Origin: Frigoribacterium sp. CFBP 13712
Lineage (GTDB): Bacteria > Actinomycetota > Actinomycetes > Actinomycetales > Microbacteriaceae
Direction of reading: 5' to 3'
Assembly: GCF_014842255.1 (NCBI RefSeq)
Contig: NZ_JACYVH010000004.1
Span: 1 to 64,000, forward strand
DNA: 64,000 nt
The notes beneath the pieces were generated by a model. The model did not search any database. It saw only the letters and a list, made by a program, of their open reading frames with translations, and was not told the origin of the DNA. Each line of letters begins with the position of its first letter. The first letter of the stretch is position 1. Shown piece by piece: positions 1 to 7,575 of this stretch. The translations under genes and the position numbers were made by a program.

Positions 1-112
1 TGGAGCCGCTGTTGGAGTCCATCGAGCACGCGGCGAGCGAGAACACGAGGGCGCCGGAAGCGACGAGGCCGAGTCCGACCTTGGTGATCTTCTTACGGGA
101 GAAAGCATTCAT
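1..112 (-). CDS. lipoprotein, N-terminal part only
   Basis: The gene runs off the left edge; only the first 37 codons are visible. They encode a type II signal peptide: a basic start (RKK at residues 6-8), a hydrophobic stretch at about residues 12-28, and the lipobox S-L-A-A-C with the lipidated cysteine at residue 29, followed by a Ser/Asn-rich linker. The mature protein should be anchored on the outer face of the membrane. AAAGGACC lies 7-8 bases before the ATG. The mature domain is outside the window, so no function (for example ABC binding protein) can be assigned. Confidence 0.75.
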   Translation of the reverse strand, partial: MNAFSRKKITKVGLGLVASGALVFSLAACSMDSNSGS

Positions 113-263
113 GATCAGGTCCTTTTCTGTGATTCCCGGTGGGGATGAAAAGGATTCGCCACCCTCCCCCGAAAGGATTGGAACGATCTTCTTTCGTTAT
201 CGCCCCGTTACCTGCGCGGGCGACCGGTGATCCGTCGCGCGCCTCCTCAGGGGGGGGTACGAC

Positions 264-294
264 GAAGGGGCCGGGCACATGGCCCGGCCCCTTC
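264..294 (-). terminator. hairpin terminator after the small membrane gene
   Basis: A perfect 13-bp stem (264-276 with 282-294, starting GAAGGGGCCGGGC) encloses a 5-base loop. It lies just beyond the stop codon of the minus-strand gene ending at 302. There is no strong T tract, as is usual for high-GC actinobacterial terminators. Confidence 0.7.
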
Positions 295-301
295 GGCTGG
301 A

Positions 302-592
302 TCAGCCCTGGAACGTCTGGACGGCGATCATCGCTCCGACGACCATCGAGGCGATGTTCGCCGCGATGCCCACGAAGCCGAGGATGATGCCGACGAGCGC
401 CATCGTGCGGGCGTTCTCGCGCTTGCGTGACAGGAAGCCGAGGATGACGGCCGCGATCGCCATGAGGATCCACAGGATCGGGAAGAACGGGCTGAGCACG
501 ACGCTCACGATGCCGAAGACGAGCGACAGGACGGCCATCGTCTTCTTCTGCGTGGCGGGCGTGGCGTCGGGTGCCGGGTTGGCGTAGGTCAT
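302..592 (-). CDS. small membrane protein, DUF4190-like
   Basis: A 96-residue protein with a polar Pro/Ala/Thr-rich N-terminus (residues 1-18) and two or three hydrophobic segments at about 19-54 and 64-93, separated by a basic loop S-R-K-R-E-N. This build resembles the DUF4190 family of small actinobacterial membrane proteins, whose function is unknown. The start at 592 is preceded by AAGGGGAA, 5-7 bases away. The gene stands alone between hutH (opposite strand) and the hairpin at 264-294. The family assignment is tentative; that it is a membrane protein is clear. Confidence 0.7.
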   Translation of the reverse strand: MTYANPAPDATPATQKKTMAVLSLVFGIVSVVLSPFFPILWILMAIAAVILGFLSRKRENARTMALVGIILGFVGIAANIASMVVGAMIAVQTFQG

Positions 593-751
593 GGGTTCCC
601 CTTGGTGTGAAAGATGACAGGCCGTCGTGATCGAACGGCCCGGTACGGATCGAAGATACCGGCAACCGGGGCGGCAGGCACGGACTCGACTCGAAAGGCG
701 CCCACGGCGCGCCCACGGTGCGCGGCCGGGGCGACGCGGTGTGATGTGGTC

Positions 752-2335
752 ATGACCGACTCGACCCGCGCCTCCTCGTCCACCACCGCCCCCGACGAGA
801 CGCCCGTCGTCGTCGGGATCGGCCCCGTCTCGGCCGCCGACGTCGTGCGCGTGGCGCGCCACGGCGTCCGCATCGGGATCGCCGAGGAGGCGCGGGTCGC
901 CGTGGCCGCCAGCCGCACCGTCATCGACGCGCTCGCCACCGACGACCGCCCGCACTACGGCATCTCGACGGGCTTCGGCGCCCTCGCCACGACCTACATC
1001 GACGCCGACCGTCGCACGCAGCTGCAGAAGAGCCTCGTGCGCTCGCACGCCGCCGGATCGGGGCCCGAGGTCGAGCGCGAGGTCGTGCGGGCCCTGATGA
1101 TGCTGCGCATCTCGACCCTGCTGACCGGGCGGACGGGCATCTCCCCCACCACCGTCGAGCGCTACGTCGATCTGCTGAACGCCGGCATCACGCCGATCGT
1201 CGCCGAGTACGGCTCGCTCGGCTGCTCGGGCGACCTGGCCCCTCTCGCCCACTGCGCGCTGGCCCTGATGGGAGAGGGCGACGTGCGCGACGCGTCGGGC
1301 ACGGCCATGCCTGCCGCCGAGGCCCTGGCGGCCGCCGGCATCGAACCGGTCGTGCTCGCCGAGAAGGAGGGTCTGGCGCTGATCAACGGCACCGACGGCA
1401 TGCTCGGCATGCTGACCCTCGCCCTCGCCGACCTCGACCTGCTGCTCGCCACCGCCGACGTCTCGGCCGCGCTGTCGATCGAGGCGCTGCTCGGCACCGA
1501 CGCCGTGTTCGCGGCCGATCTGCACGCGCTCCGCCCGCAGGCCGGGCAGCAGTCGTCGGCCTCGAACCTCCGCCGACTGCTCGCCGGGTCGCCCATCGTC
1601 GCGAGTCACGCCCACCCGGGTCACACCGTCGTGCAGGACGCCTACTCGCTGCGCTGCGCCCCGCAGGTGCACGGCGGCGCGCGCGACACCGTCGACCACG
1701 CCCGCCTGGTCGCCGACCGCGAGCTCGCCTCGGCGGTCGACAACCCCGTCGTCACCGTCGACGGGCGCGTGCAGTCGAACGGGAACTTCCACGGGGCGCC
1801 GGTCGCCTACGTGCTCGACTTCCTGGCGATCGTCGTCGCGGACGTCGCGAGCATGTCCGAGCGGCGCACCGACCGCCTCCTCGATCCGCATCGCAACCAC
1901 GGGCTGCCGGCGTTCCTGGCGCACGACGCCGGGGTCGACAGCGGACTGATGATCGCGCAGTACACGTCGGCGGGCATCGTCTCGACGCTGAAGCGGCTGG
2001 CCGTGCCGGCGTCGGTGGACTCGATCCCGTCGTCGGCCATGCAGGAGGACCACGTGTCGATGGGCTGGTCGGCCGCCCGCAAGCTGCGGACCGCCGTCGA
2101 CGGACTCGCCCGCGTCGTGGGCATCGAGGTGCTGGCCGCTGCTCGCGCCCTCGAGCTGCGCGCCCCGCTCGAGATGGGGGCTCCGGCGCGCGCGGTCGTC
2201 GAGGCCCTGCGGCCCGAGGTCGGCGGACCGGGGCCGGATCGCTGGCTCGCGCCGGAGATCGACGCCGCGCACGCCGCCGTCGCGTCGGGCCGGGTGCGGG
2301 CTGCGGCCGAGTCGGCCGTGGGGGCGCTGGACTGA
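752..2335 (+). CDS. hutH: histidine ammonia-lyase
   Basis: Deaminates L-histidine to trans-urocanate and ammonia, the first step of histidine degradation. The 527-residue protein has the conserved YGISTGFG segment (about residues 69-76) and the prosthetic-group loop G-S-L-G-C-S-G-D-L-A-P-L. The tripeptide that cyclises to the MIO electrophile is Cys-Ser-Gly at 158-160 instead of the commoner Ala-Ser-Gly; I recall the Cys variant from streptomycete HutH. The start at 752 was chosen because the following residues align with the family; no strong ribosome site precedes it, so it may be translated without a leader. No other hut gene is adjacent, so the rest of the pathway must lie elsewhere. Confidence 0.93.
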   Translation: MTDSTRASSSTTAPDETPVVVGIGPVSAADVVRVARHGVRIGIAEEARVAVAASRTVIDALATDDRPHYGISTGFGALATTYIDADRRTQLQKSLVRSHAAGSGPEVEREVVRALMMLRISTLLTGRTGISPTTVERYVDLLNAGITPIVAEYGSLGCSGDLAPLAHCALALMGEGDVRDASGTAMPAAEALAAAGIEPVVLAEKEGLALINGTDGMLGMLTLALADLDLLLATADVSAALSIEALLGTDAVFAADLHALRPQAGQQSSASNLRRLLAGSPIVASHAHPGHTVVQDAYSLRCAPQVHGGARDTVDHARLVADRELASAVDNPVVTVDGRVQSNGNFHGAPVAYVLDFLAIVVADVASMSERRTDRLLDPHRNHGLPAFLAHDAGVDSGLMIAQYTSAGIVSTLKRLAVPASVDSIPSSAMQEDHVSMGWSAARKLRTAVDGLARVVGIEVLAAARALELRAPLEMGAPARAVVEALRPEVGGPGPDRWLAPEIDAAHAAVASGRVRAAAESAVGALD

Positions 2336-2467
2336 CGCGTCGCCTGGCCGCCGCGGGGGGTTCGGCGGGTCCGTGTCGGCGGCGGCGGGTGCGCTGGGCT
2401 GACGCGGCGGGGGCGCGGCGGGTCCGTGTCGGCGGCGGCGGGTCAGCGCTGACCCGCCGCGGATGAC

Positions 2468-2599
2468 GGGAACCCGCCGAACCCCCTCGGGACATGCAGG
2501 AGGCGCGGTGCGGGAACCCGCCGAACCCGATGGGGACACGCGGGAGGCGCGGGGCCGGAACCCGCCGGACCACGCGGGGATACGCAGGAGGCGCGGTGC
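2468..2599. repeat. three tandem 44-bp imperfect repeats
   Basis: Units begin at 2468, 2512 and 2556, each exactly 44 bp. Each opens with a GGAACCCGCCG-type segment and closes with a GGAGGCGCGG-type segment. The last unit runs into the hairpin at 2586-2624. The array fills most of the 297-base gap between the convergent hutH and mmpL genes. The bases before it (2340-2460) are also GC-rich and repetitive (GGCGGCGGCGGGT twice) and hold no gene. Confidence 0.85.
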
Positions 2600-2624
2600 G
2601 GGATCTCCCCGCACCGCGCCTCCT
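2586..2624. terminator. AGGAGGCGCGG inverted-pair hairpin between convergent genes
   Basis: A perfect 17-bp stem (2586-2602 with 2608-2624) with a 5-base loop, made from two inverted copies of AGGAGGCGCGGTGCGGG. It sits between the ends of hutH (plus) and mmpL (minus), so it can stop transcription from both sides. Confidence 0.75.
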
Positions 2625-2632
2625 CGGTTCCG

Positions 2633-5236
2633 CTACGCCCGGTGCGCGGGCGGGCCGTCCGACCCCTGCACGTGCGGAGCACCGTCGGGTGCGGCACCCT
2701 CGATCACGTGCGACGCGTGCTCGCCGTCGGCGTTCGCGGCGGCGTCGGTCGAGCTGCCGGGGTGCGACCGCTCGAGCGAGGCTCCCTCGACGTCGACGTC
2801 GGGCAGGATCCGGTCGAGCCACTTCGGGATCCACCACGCGGCGTCGCCCAGCAGGTGCATCACCGCGGGGATCAGCAGCAGGCGGACGACGAAGGCGTCG
2901 ACCAGCACGCCGAGCGCGAGCCCCAGACCGATCGACTGGATCATCACCGAGTTCGAGAACACGAAGCCGGCGAACACCGCGGTCATGATCAGCGCGGCCG
3001 CGGTGACGACGGTGCGCCCCGCGTGGACCCCGCGCTGCACGGCGAGACGCGCCCCCGCACCGTGGGCGTACGACTCGCGCATGCCGCTGACGAGGAACAG
3101 CTGGTAGTCCATCGCGAGCCCGAACAGCACGCCGACCATCAGGATCGGCAGGAAGCTCAGGATGGGCCCCGGGTCGTGCACGCCGAAGACGGGCGCCAGC
3201 CAGCCCCACTGGAACACCGCGGTCACCCCGCCGAACGCCGCGAACAGCGACAGCACGAACCCGATGGTCGCCGTGATCGGCACGAGGATCGACCGGAACA
3301 CGAAGATCAGGATGATCAGCGAGAGCCCCACGACGACGAGCAGGTAGAGCGGCAGCGCGGCCGACAGCTTCTCGCTGACGTCGATGTTGCCGGAGGCGTT
3401 GCCGGCGACTCCGAACTCGGACACCCCGTCGAGCTCGAGACCGCGCAGATCGCGGACGAGCTGCTCGGTCGACTCGTCGGTGGGACCACCGTCGGGCACG
3501 ACCTGGAAGGCCAGCAGCGTGTCGTCGTCGGAGGCGCCGATGGGCGCGACGGCGACCACGTCGGACTGGTCTTTCAGCAGTGTTCCGACGCGGACCTGCT
3601 CGGCGACGAGATCGTCGTCGGACACGGCCTCGTCGAGATCGGCGACGACGAGCAGCGGACCGTTGACCCCGGCGCCGAACTTGTCGGCGACGAGCGTGTA
3701 CGCCTTGTACGCGCTCGAGTCGACGGGCTCGGACGAGCCGGCCGGCAGACCGAGGCGCATGGAGAGCGCGGGGATCGCCACGATCAGCAGCACGATGACG
3801 CCGCCGATCAGGGTGAGAACGGCACGGCTGGTCTTCATGGGCTTGCTCGGCACGCGGACCGGGCCGGTGTGACCGACTCGGGCGCGGACCTTCTTCGGCA
3901 GGATGCGCATCCCGACGATCGAGAGGAGCGCCGGCGTGAGCGTGATCGCGATGAGGATGGCGGCCAGCACGCAGACCGCGCCGACCGTCCCCATCAGGCC
4001 GAGGAACGGGATGCCCGTGAGGTTCAGCGCGAGCAGGGCGATGAGCACCGTCGAGCCGGCGAAGACGACCGCGTTGCCCGACGTGCCGTTGGCCAGCCCG
4101 ATCGACTCGGGCAGCGGGGTGCCGTCGCGGAGCTGCGTGCGGTGCCGGTTCAGGATGAAGAGCGAGTAGTCGATGCCGACCGCGAGACCCAGCATCACCC
4201 CCAGCACGGGCGTGACCGACAGCATCTCGACGGTGCCCGAGAGGGCGAGCGAGGCGAGCACGCCGACACCCACGCCGATCAGCGCGTTGATGAGCGGCAG
4301 ACCGGCGCCGATGAGGGTGCCGAGCATGACGAGCAGCACGATGGCGGCGATGACGACACCCGCCACCTCGCCCGGTCCGAGGATCTCGGGGATGGAGGCG
4401 GCGATGTCGTTCGACACCTCGGCGCGGACGCCGTCGATGTCGGCCTCGTTCATCTCGGCGACCACGGCCTCCTTCGACTCGGCCGGGACGAGGTTCAGCG
4501 CCTCGTCGAACTGGATGGTCGCGACGGCGGTCGTCTCGTCGGTCGAGACCTGACGGATGTCCTCGGCGAGGGCGAGCAAGGCCGCGCCGTCCTCCAGGGT
4601 CGAGCTCTGCGTCTCGAGCTCGGTGCGGCTGGAGTCGAGGGTCGCCTGCTGCTCGTCGATCTGCTGCTGGCCGGCGTCGATCTGAGCCTGCTGCGCGTCG
4701 AGCTGCGGCTGCGCGGCGGCGAGCTGACCCGCGGCCTCGGCCTGGGCGCGCGCGGCGTCGAGCTGCTGCTGACCGGCGGTGAGCTGGTCTTGCGCCGCGT
4801 CGATCTGCGACTGGCCCGCCTCGAGCTGCGCGGTGCCGTCGGTGATCTGCTGACGACCGTCGGCGACCTGCTGCTGCTGATCGTCGAGCTGCTGCTGCGT
4901 ATCGAAGGGGTTCGTGCTGCCCTTGACGTCGTCGAGCTCTTCGGTGGACGTCAGCAGATCGCCGACGGCGGTCTTCTGCGCGTCGGTGAAGGGAGCGTCG
5001 TCGGTCGTGGTGAACACCACGGTGCCGGTGCCGCCGCTGGCCTGCGGGAACTTGTCGGCCAGCTCGTCGCTGACCTCCTGGGTGGCGGTGCCGGGGATGC
5101 TGACGGCGCTCGTGAGCGTGCCGCCGAACAACGCGAACGCGCCGCCGGCGAGGCCGAGCACGACGAGCCAGGCGACGACGACCGTCCAGGCCCGGCGGGC
5201 GGCGAACCGTCCGAGTCGATAGAGCAGAGATGCCAT
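2633..5236 (-). CDS. MMPL/RND-family membrane transporter
   Basis: A proton-driven exporter of the MMPL branch of the RND superfamily. In 867 residues it shows a first membrane helix at about 15-38, a large outer loop, a block of helices around 290-460, a second loop, and a final helical block around 630-800. The first loop carries a long Gln/Ala-rich repeat (about 112-215, with recurring A-Q-L-D-A-type units) that should form a coiled coil, as in actinobacterial YdfJ-like proteins. GGAGGA lies about 9 bases before the ATG. It follows a tetR gene on the same strand by 142 bases and is probably repressed by it. The cargo (drug, lipid or glycolipid) cannot be inferred. Confidence 0.88.
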   Translation of the reverse strand: MASLLYRLGRFAARRAWTVVVAWLVVLGLAGGAFALFGGTLTSAVSIPGTATQEVSDELADKFPQASGGTGTVVFTTTDDAPFTDAQKTAVGDLLTSTEELDDVKGSTNPFDTQQQLDDQQQQVADGRQQITDGTAQLEAGQSQIDAAQDQLTAGQQQLDAARAQAEAAGQLAAAQPQLDAQQAQIDAGQQQIDEQQATLDSSRTELETQSSTLEDGAALLALAEDIRQVSTDETTAVATIQFDEALNLVPAESKEAVVAEMNEADIDGVRAEVSNDIAASIPEILGPGEVAGVVIAAIVLLVMLGTLIGAGLPLINALIGVGVGVLASLALSGTVEMLSVTPVLGVMLGLAVGIDYSLFILNRHRTQLRDGTPLPESIGLANGTSGNAVVFAGSTVLIALLALNLTGIPFLGLMGTVGAVCVLAAILIAITLTPALLSIVGMRILPKKVRARVGHTGPVRVPSKPMKTSRAVLTLIGGVIVLLIVAIPALSMRLGLPAGSSEPVDSSAYKAYTLVADKFGAGVNGPLLVVADLDEAVSDDDLVAEQVRVGTLLKDQSDVVAVAPIGASDDDTLLAFQVVPDGGPTDESTEQLVRDLRGLELDGVSEFGVAGNASGNIDVSEKLSAALPLYLLVVVGLSLIILIFVFRSILVPITATIGFVLSLFAAFGGVTAVFQWGWLAPVFGVHDPGPILSFLPILMVGVLFGLAMDYQLFLVSGMRESYAHGAGARLAVQRGVHAGRTVVTAAALIMTAVFAGFVFSNSVMIQSIGLGLALGVLVDAFVVRLLLIPAVMHLLGDAAWWIPKWLDRILPDVDVEGASLERSHPGSSTDAAANADGEHASHVIEGAAPDGAPHVQGSDGPPAHRA

Positions 5237-5347
5237 GGTGCTGGGTTCCTCCAGAAGGTGAAGCGGGGTGTGCTGCGGTGGGGGTGGTGGAGCCTCGCGT
5301 CGCGTCGTCGGGAAGGAGGTGCGGGTCGGCCGTCGCGGGCGGCGGCC

Positions 5348-5380
5348 GGGGGGCGGTCGGGGGGCGGTCGGGGGGCGGTC
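5348..5380. repeat. three tandem 11-bp GGGGGGCGGTC repeats
   Basis: Exact copies at 5348, 5359 and 5370, the last touching the tetR stop codon. They lie in the tetR-mmpL intercistronic gap. The G-rich runs could form a strong RNA structure that lowers mmpL expression, but this is only inference; the tract may also be slippage-prone filler. Confidence 0.8.
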
Positions 5381-6023
5381 AGTCGGCGGGTGCGTACCCG
5401 CGTCGGACGGTCGAGACGAGTCGGTCGAGGAGGGCGTCCCACTCGGCGCGCGAGGCGGGGTCGAGGGAGGCGCCGGTCGCGGTGATCCAGCGGTGCGAGA
5501 CGACGGCGATGCCGTTCATCATCGAGCTGACCAGGATCTCCGCCTCGAGTCCGTCGGCGTCGCTGCCACGGACGGCGAGCTCGGCGGAGAGCTCTTCGGT
5601 CGTGCGGGTGAAGACGTCCTGGATGAGGTGGTGCGACCGCGGATCGGTGCCGTCGTCGCCGAGCACCGTCCAGAGGTAGGCGATCACGGCGGGCAGGTCG
5701 ATGCCGCGCATGGCGGCGGTGATCTCGGAGAACATCGACGCCGGCGAGCCGTCTCCGACGGGGGTCGCCGCGGTCGCGGCCCGGAACTCGTCGACGGCGC
5801 CGGTGAGCACGCGGGTGCAGGCCGTCATGACGACCTCGTCGAGCGAGGCGAAGTGGTTGAAGACGGTGCGGCGCGAGACGTCGGCCCGCTCGGCGAGCTC
5901 GTCGACGCTGAACCTCGGGGCGCCCCGTTCGGCGATCAGGGCGTCGGCGGCGTCGACGATCGCGAGGCGGTGCCTGGCCTTGAGGGCGGCACGGCGATCG
6001 GGCGCGAGGGTCTTGACGGTCAC
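5379..6023 (-). CDS. TetR-family repressor of the adjacent mmpL
   Basis: A 214-residue regulator. Residues about 15-60 form the TetR DNA-binding fold, with the recognition segment A-D-V-S-R-R-T-V-F-N-H-F. The C-terminal part is the divergent ligand-binding domain. It is the first gene of a tetR-mmpL operon, and two CACTnnGTG-type palindromes lie directly before its start (6029-6059), indicating self-repression and control of the exporter. The inducer is unknown. Confidence 0.88.
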   Translation of the reverse strand: MTVKTLAPDRRAALKARHRLAIVDAADALIAERGAPRFSVDELAERADVSRRTVFNHFASLDEVVMTACTRVLTGAVDEFRAATAATPVGDGSPASMFSEITAAMRGIDLPAVIAYLWTVLGDDGTDPRSHHLIQDVFTRTTEELSAELAVRGSDADGLEAEILVSSMMNGIAVVSHRWITATGASLDPASRAEWDALLDRLVSTVRRGYAPAD

Positions 6024-6028
6024 GTGCC

Positions 6029-6059
6029 TACACTAAGTGCACCGACGCACTCGGTGCAC
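6029..6059. promoter_or_regulatory. double palindromic TetR operator
   Basis: Two similar 13-base sites, TACACTAAGTGCA (6029-6041) and CGCACTCGGTGCA (6046-6058), are spaced 17 bp apart. Together they also form the longer inverted repeat GTGCACCGA-N5-TCGGTGCAC (6037-6059). They begin 6 bases before the tetR start. This is the pattern expected for two TetR dimers binding on adjacent helix faces. Confidence 0.75.
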
Positions 6060-6192
6060 GGTGCGGGGCTGGGGATCGACTGGGACTTCGGAGGCGCGCC
6101 GAGGCGAGTAAGCTCGCGGCTGGCCGCACGAGGGCCGCGAATTCAAGGGTCGATGGGGATCCGCACACCATCGACACCCGCAGGAGCTCAGC

Positions 6193-7491
6193 ATGAGCGA
6201 AGATCACCGTAAGCACGTCGTCATCGTCGGCGGAGGGTTCGCCGGCATCGCCGCCGTCAGGGCGCTGCGCGATGCCGACGTCCGCGTGACCCTCGTCGAT
6301 CGCCACGTCTACAACATGTTCCAGCCGCTCATGTACCAGGTCGCGACCGGCGGCCTCAACGCCGGCGACGTCACCTACTTCCTGCGGAGCCTCCGCTCGC
6401 GGCAGTCGAACGCCGACTTCCGTCACGGTCTGCTCACCACCATCCGCCCGGACGAGCGCATCATCACCCTGCGCGACGGCGAGGAGATCGCCTACGACGC
6501 CCTCGTGCTCGCGAACGGCGTGAACACCAGCTACTTCGGCACCAAGGGCGCGTACGAGTACGCCTACTCGATGTACTCGCGCTCGCAGGCGCTGCGGATC
6601 CGCGACGAGCTCTTCACCCAGCTCGAGAACGCGGCCGCGTCGCAGGGCAGCGGGGAGGTGCGGGTCGTCATCGTCGGCGGCGGTGCGACCGGCGTCGAGA
6701 TGGCCGGCTCGCTGGCCGAGCTGCGCGACCAGGCCCTGAAAGACGCCTACCCCGAGATCGACGCCTCGAGCATCACGATCACGCTCGTGCACCGCAGCGG
6801 CGAGCTGCTGAAGCCCTTCGCCCCGCGCCTCCGCCGCTACGCCGCCAAGGTGCTGCGCAAGCGCGGCGTCGATCTGCGCCTCGACACGGGTGTCGAAGAG
6901 GTGCGCCCCGACGGGGTCGTCGCCGCCGACGGCGAGTTCATCCCGGCCGAGCTCGTCATCTGGGCGACCGGCGTCGCCGCGCACGCCGAGGTCGCCGGCT
7001 GGGGTGTGCCGCAGACCCACGGCGGGCGCATCCAGGTGAACGACGACCTCACGGTCAAGGGCCTGAACTGCATCTTCGCCGCAGGCGACATCGCCGCCAC
7101 CGACGACGCCCTCGCGCAGCTGGCCCAGCCGGCCATCCAGGGCGGCGAGCACATCGGCGAGCAGATCCAGCGGATGTTCGCGGGCAAGCCGCTGACCAGG
7201 TTCAAGTACCACGACAAGGGCACCATGGCCACGGTCGGCACCAACGCCGCCGTCGTCCAGCTGCCGAACGGCTTCACCCTGACCGGCCCGATCGCCTGGC
7301 TGCTCTGGGTCTTCGTGCACATCACGAGCCTGCTCGGCAACGGCAACCGCCTGTCGACCCTCACCCACTTCACCGTCCGGTACCTCTGGGCGATGCGCAA
7401 GCGGGCCATCCCGATCGTCGGCGACGTGCGCCCGGTGCGCCCGAACGGCGACCGTGCGCCCGAGAAGTGGCAGACGGAGAAGACCGAGTAG
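6193..7491 (+). CDS. ndh: type II NADH dehydrogenase (FAD-dependent, non-pumping)
   Basis: Transfers electrons from NADH to the quinone pool without pumping protons, on the cytoplasmic membrane surface. The 432 residues hold the FAD site G-G-G-F-A-G near the N-terminus, a second nucleotide fold V-G-G-G-A-T-G-V-E-M-A-G around residue 160 for NADH, the AAGDIA segment near 300, and a hydrophobic C-terminal stretch (about 355-380) that anchors the protein. AGGAG lies 8 bases before the ATG. It stands alone, followed by a strong hairpin at 7522. Confidence 0.9.
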   Translation: MSEDHRKHVVIVGGGFAGIAAVRALRDADVRVTLVDRHVYNMFQPLMYQVATGGLNAGDVTYFLRSLRSRQSNADFRHGLLTTIRPDERIITLRDGEEIAYDALVLANGVNTSYFGTKGAYEYAYSMYSRSQALRIRDELFTQLENAAASQGSGEVRVVIVGGGATGVEMAGSLAELRDQALKDAYPEIDASSITITLVHRSGELLKPFAPRLRRYAAKVLRKRGVDLRLDTGVEEVRPDGVVAADGEFIPAELVIWATGVAAHAEVAGWGVPQTHGGRIQVNDDLTVKGLNCIFAAGDIAATDDALAQLAQPAIQGGEHIGEQIQRMFAGKPLTRFKYHDKGTMATVGTNAAVVQLPNGFTLTGPIAWLLWVFVHITSLLGNGNRLSTLTHFTVRYLWAMRKRAIPIVGDVRPVRPNGDRAPEKWQTEKTE

Positions 7492-7521
7492 CGCCTCCTC
7501 GGCCACCCCGCCACGAAATCA

Positions 7522-7553
7522 ACAGCCCGCCACCGGATTCGGTGGCGGGCTGT
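7522..7553. terminator. bidirectional hairpin between ndh and fruA
   Basis: A perfect 14-bp stem (ACAGCCCGCCACCG at 7522-7535 with 7540-7553) and a GATT loop lie between two convergent genes, 30 bases after ndh and 22 bases beyond the fruA stop. Confidence 0.85.
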
Positions 7554-7575
7554 CGAGTGTGTGGCGGCGTGGGGC

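Noticed and set aside
302-2614. Very long minus-strand open frame across hutH
   Set aside because: Only its last 96 codons are real. The rest is the antisense shadow of hutH: highly charged Arg/Asp/Gly-rich sequence without domain character, caused by high-GC codon structure.
2340-2632. CRISPR array
   Set aside because: The 44-bp units abut directly with no variable spacers and there are no cas genes in the window.
2642-5485. Plus-strand open frame of over 900 codons opposite mmpL
   Set aside because: Composition is dominated by Arg, Asp, Glu, His and Gln, as expected for the antisense of a high-GC gene; the minus strand encodes a full MMPL transporter.
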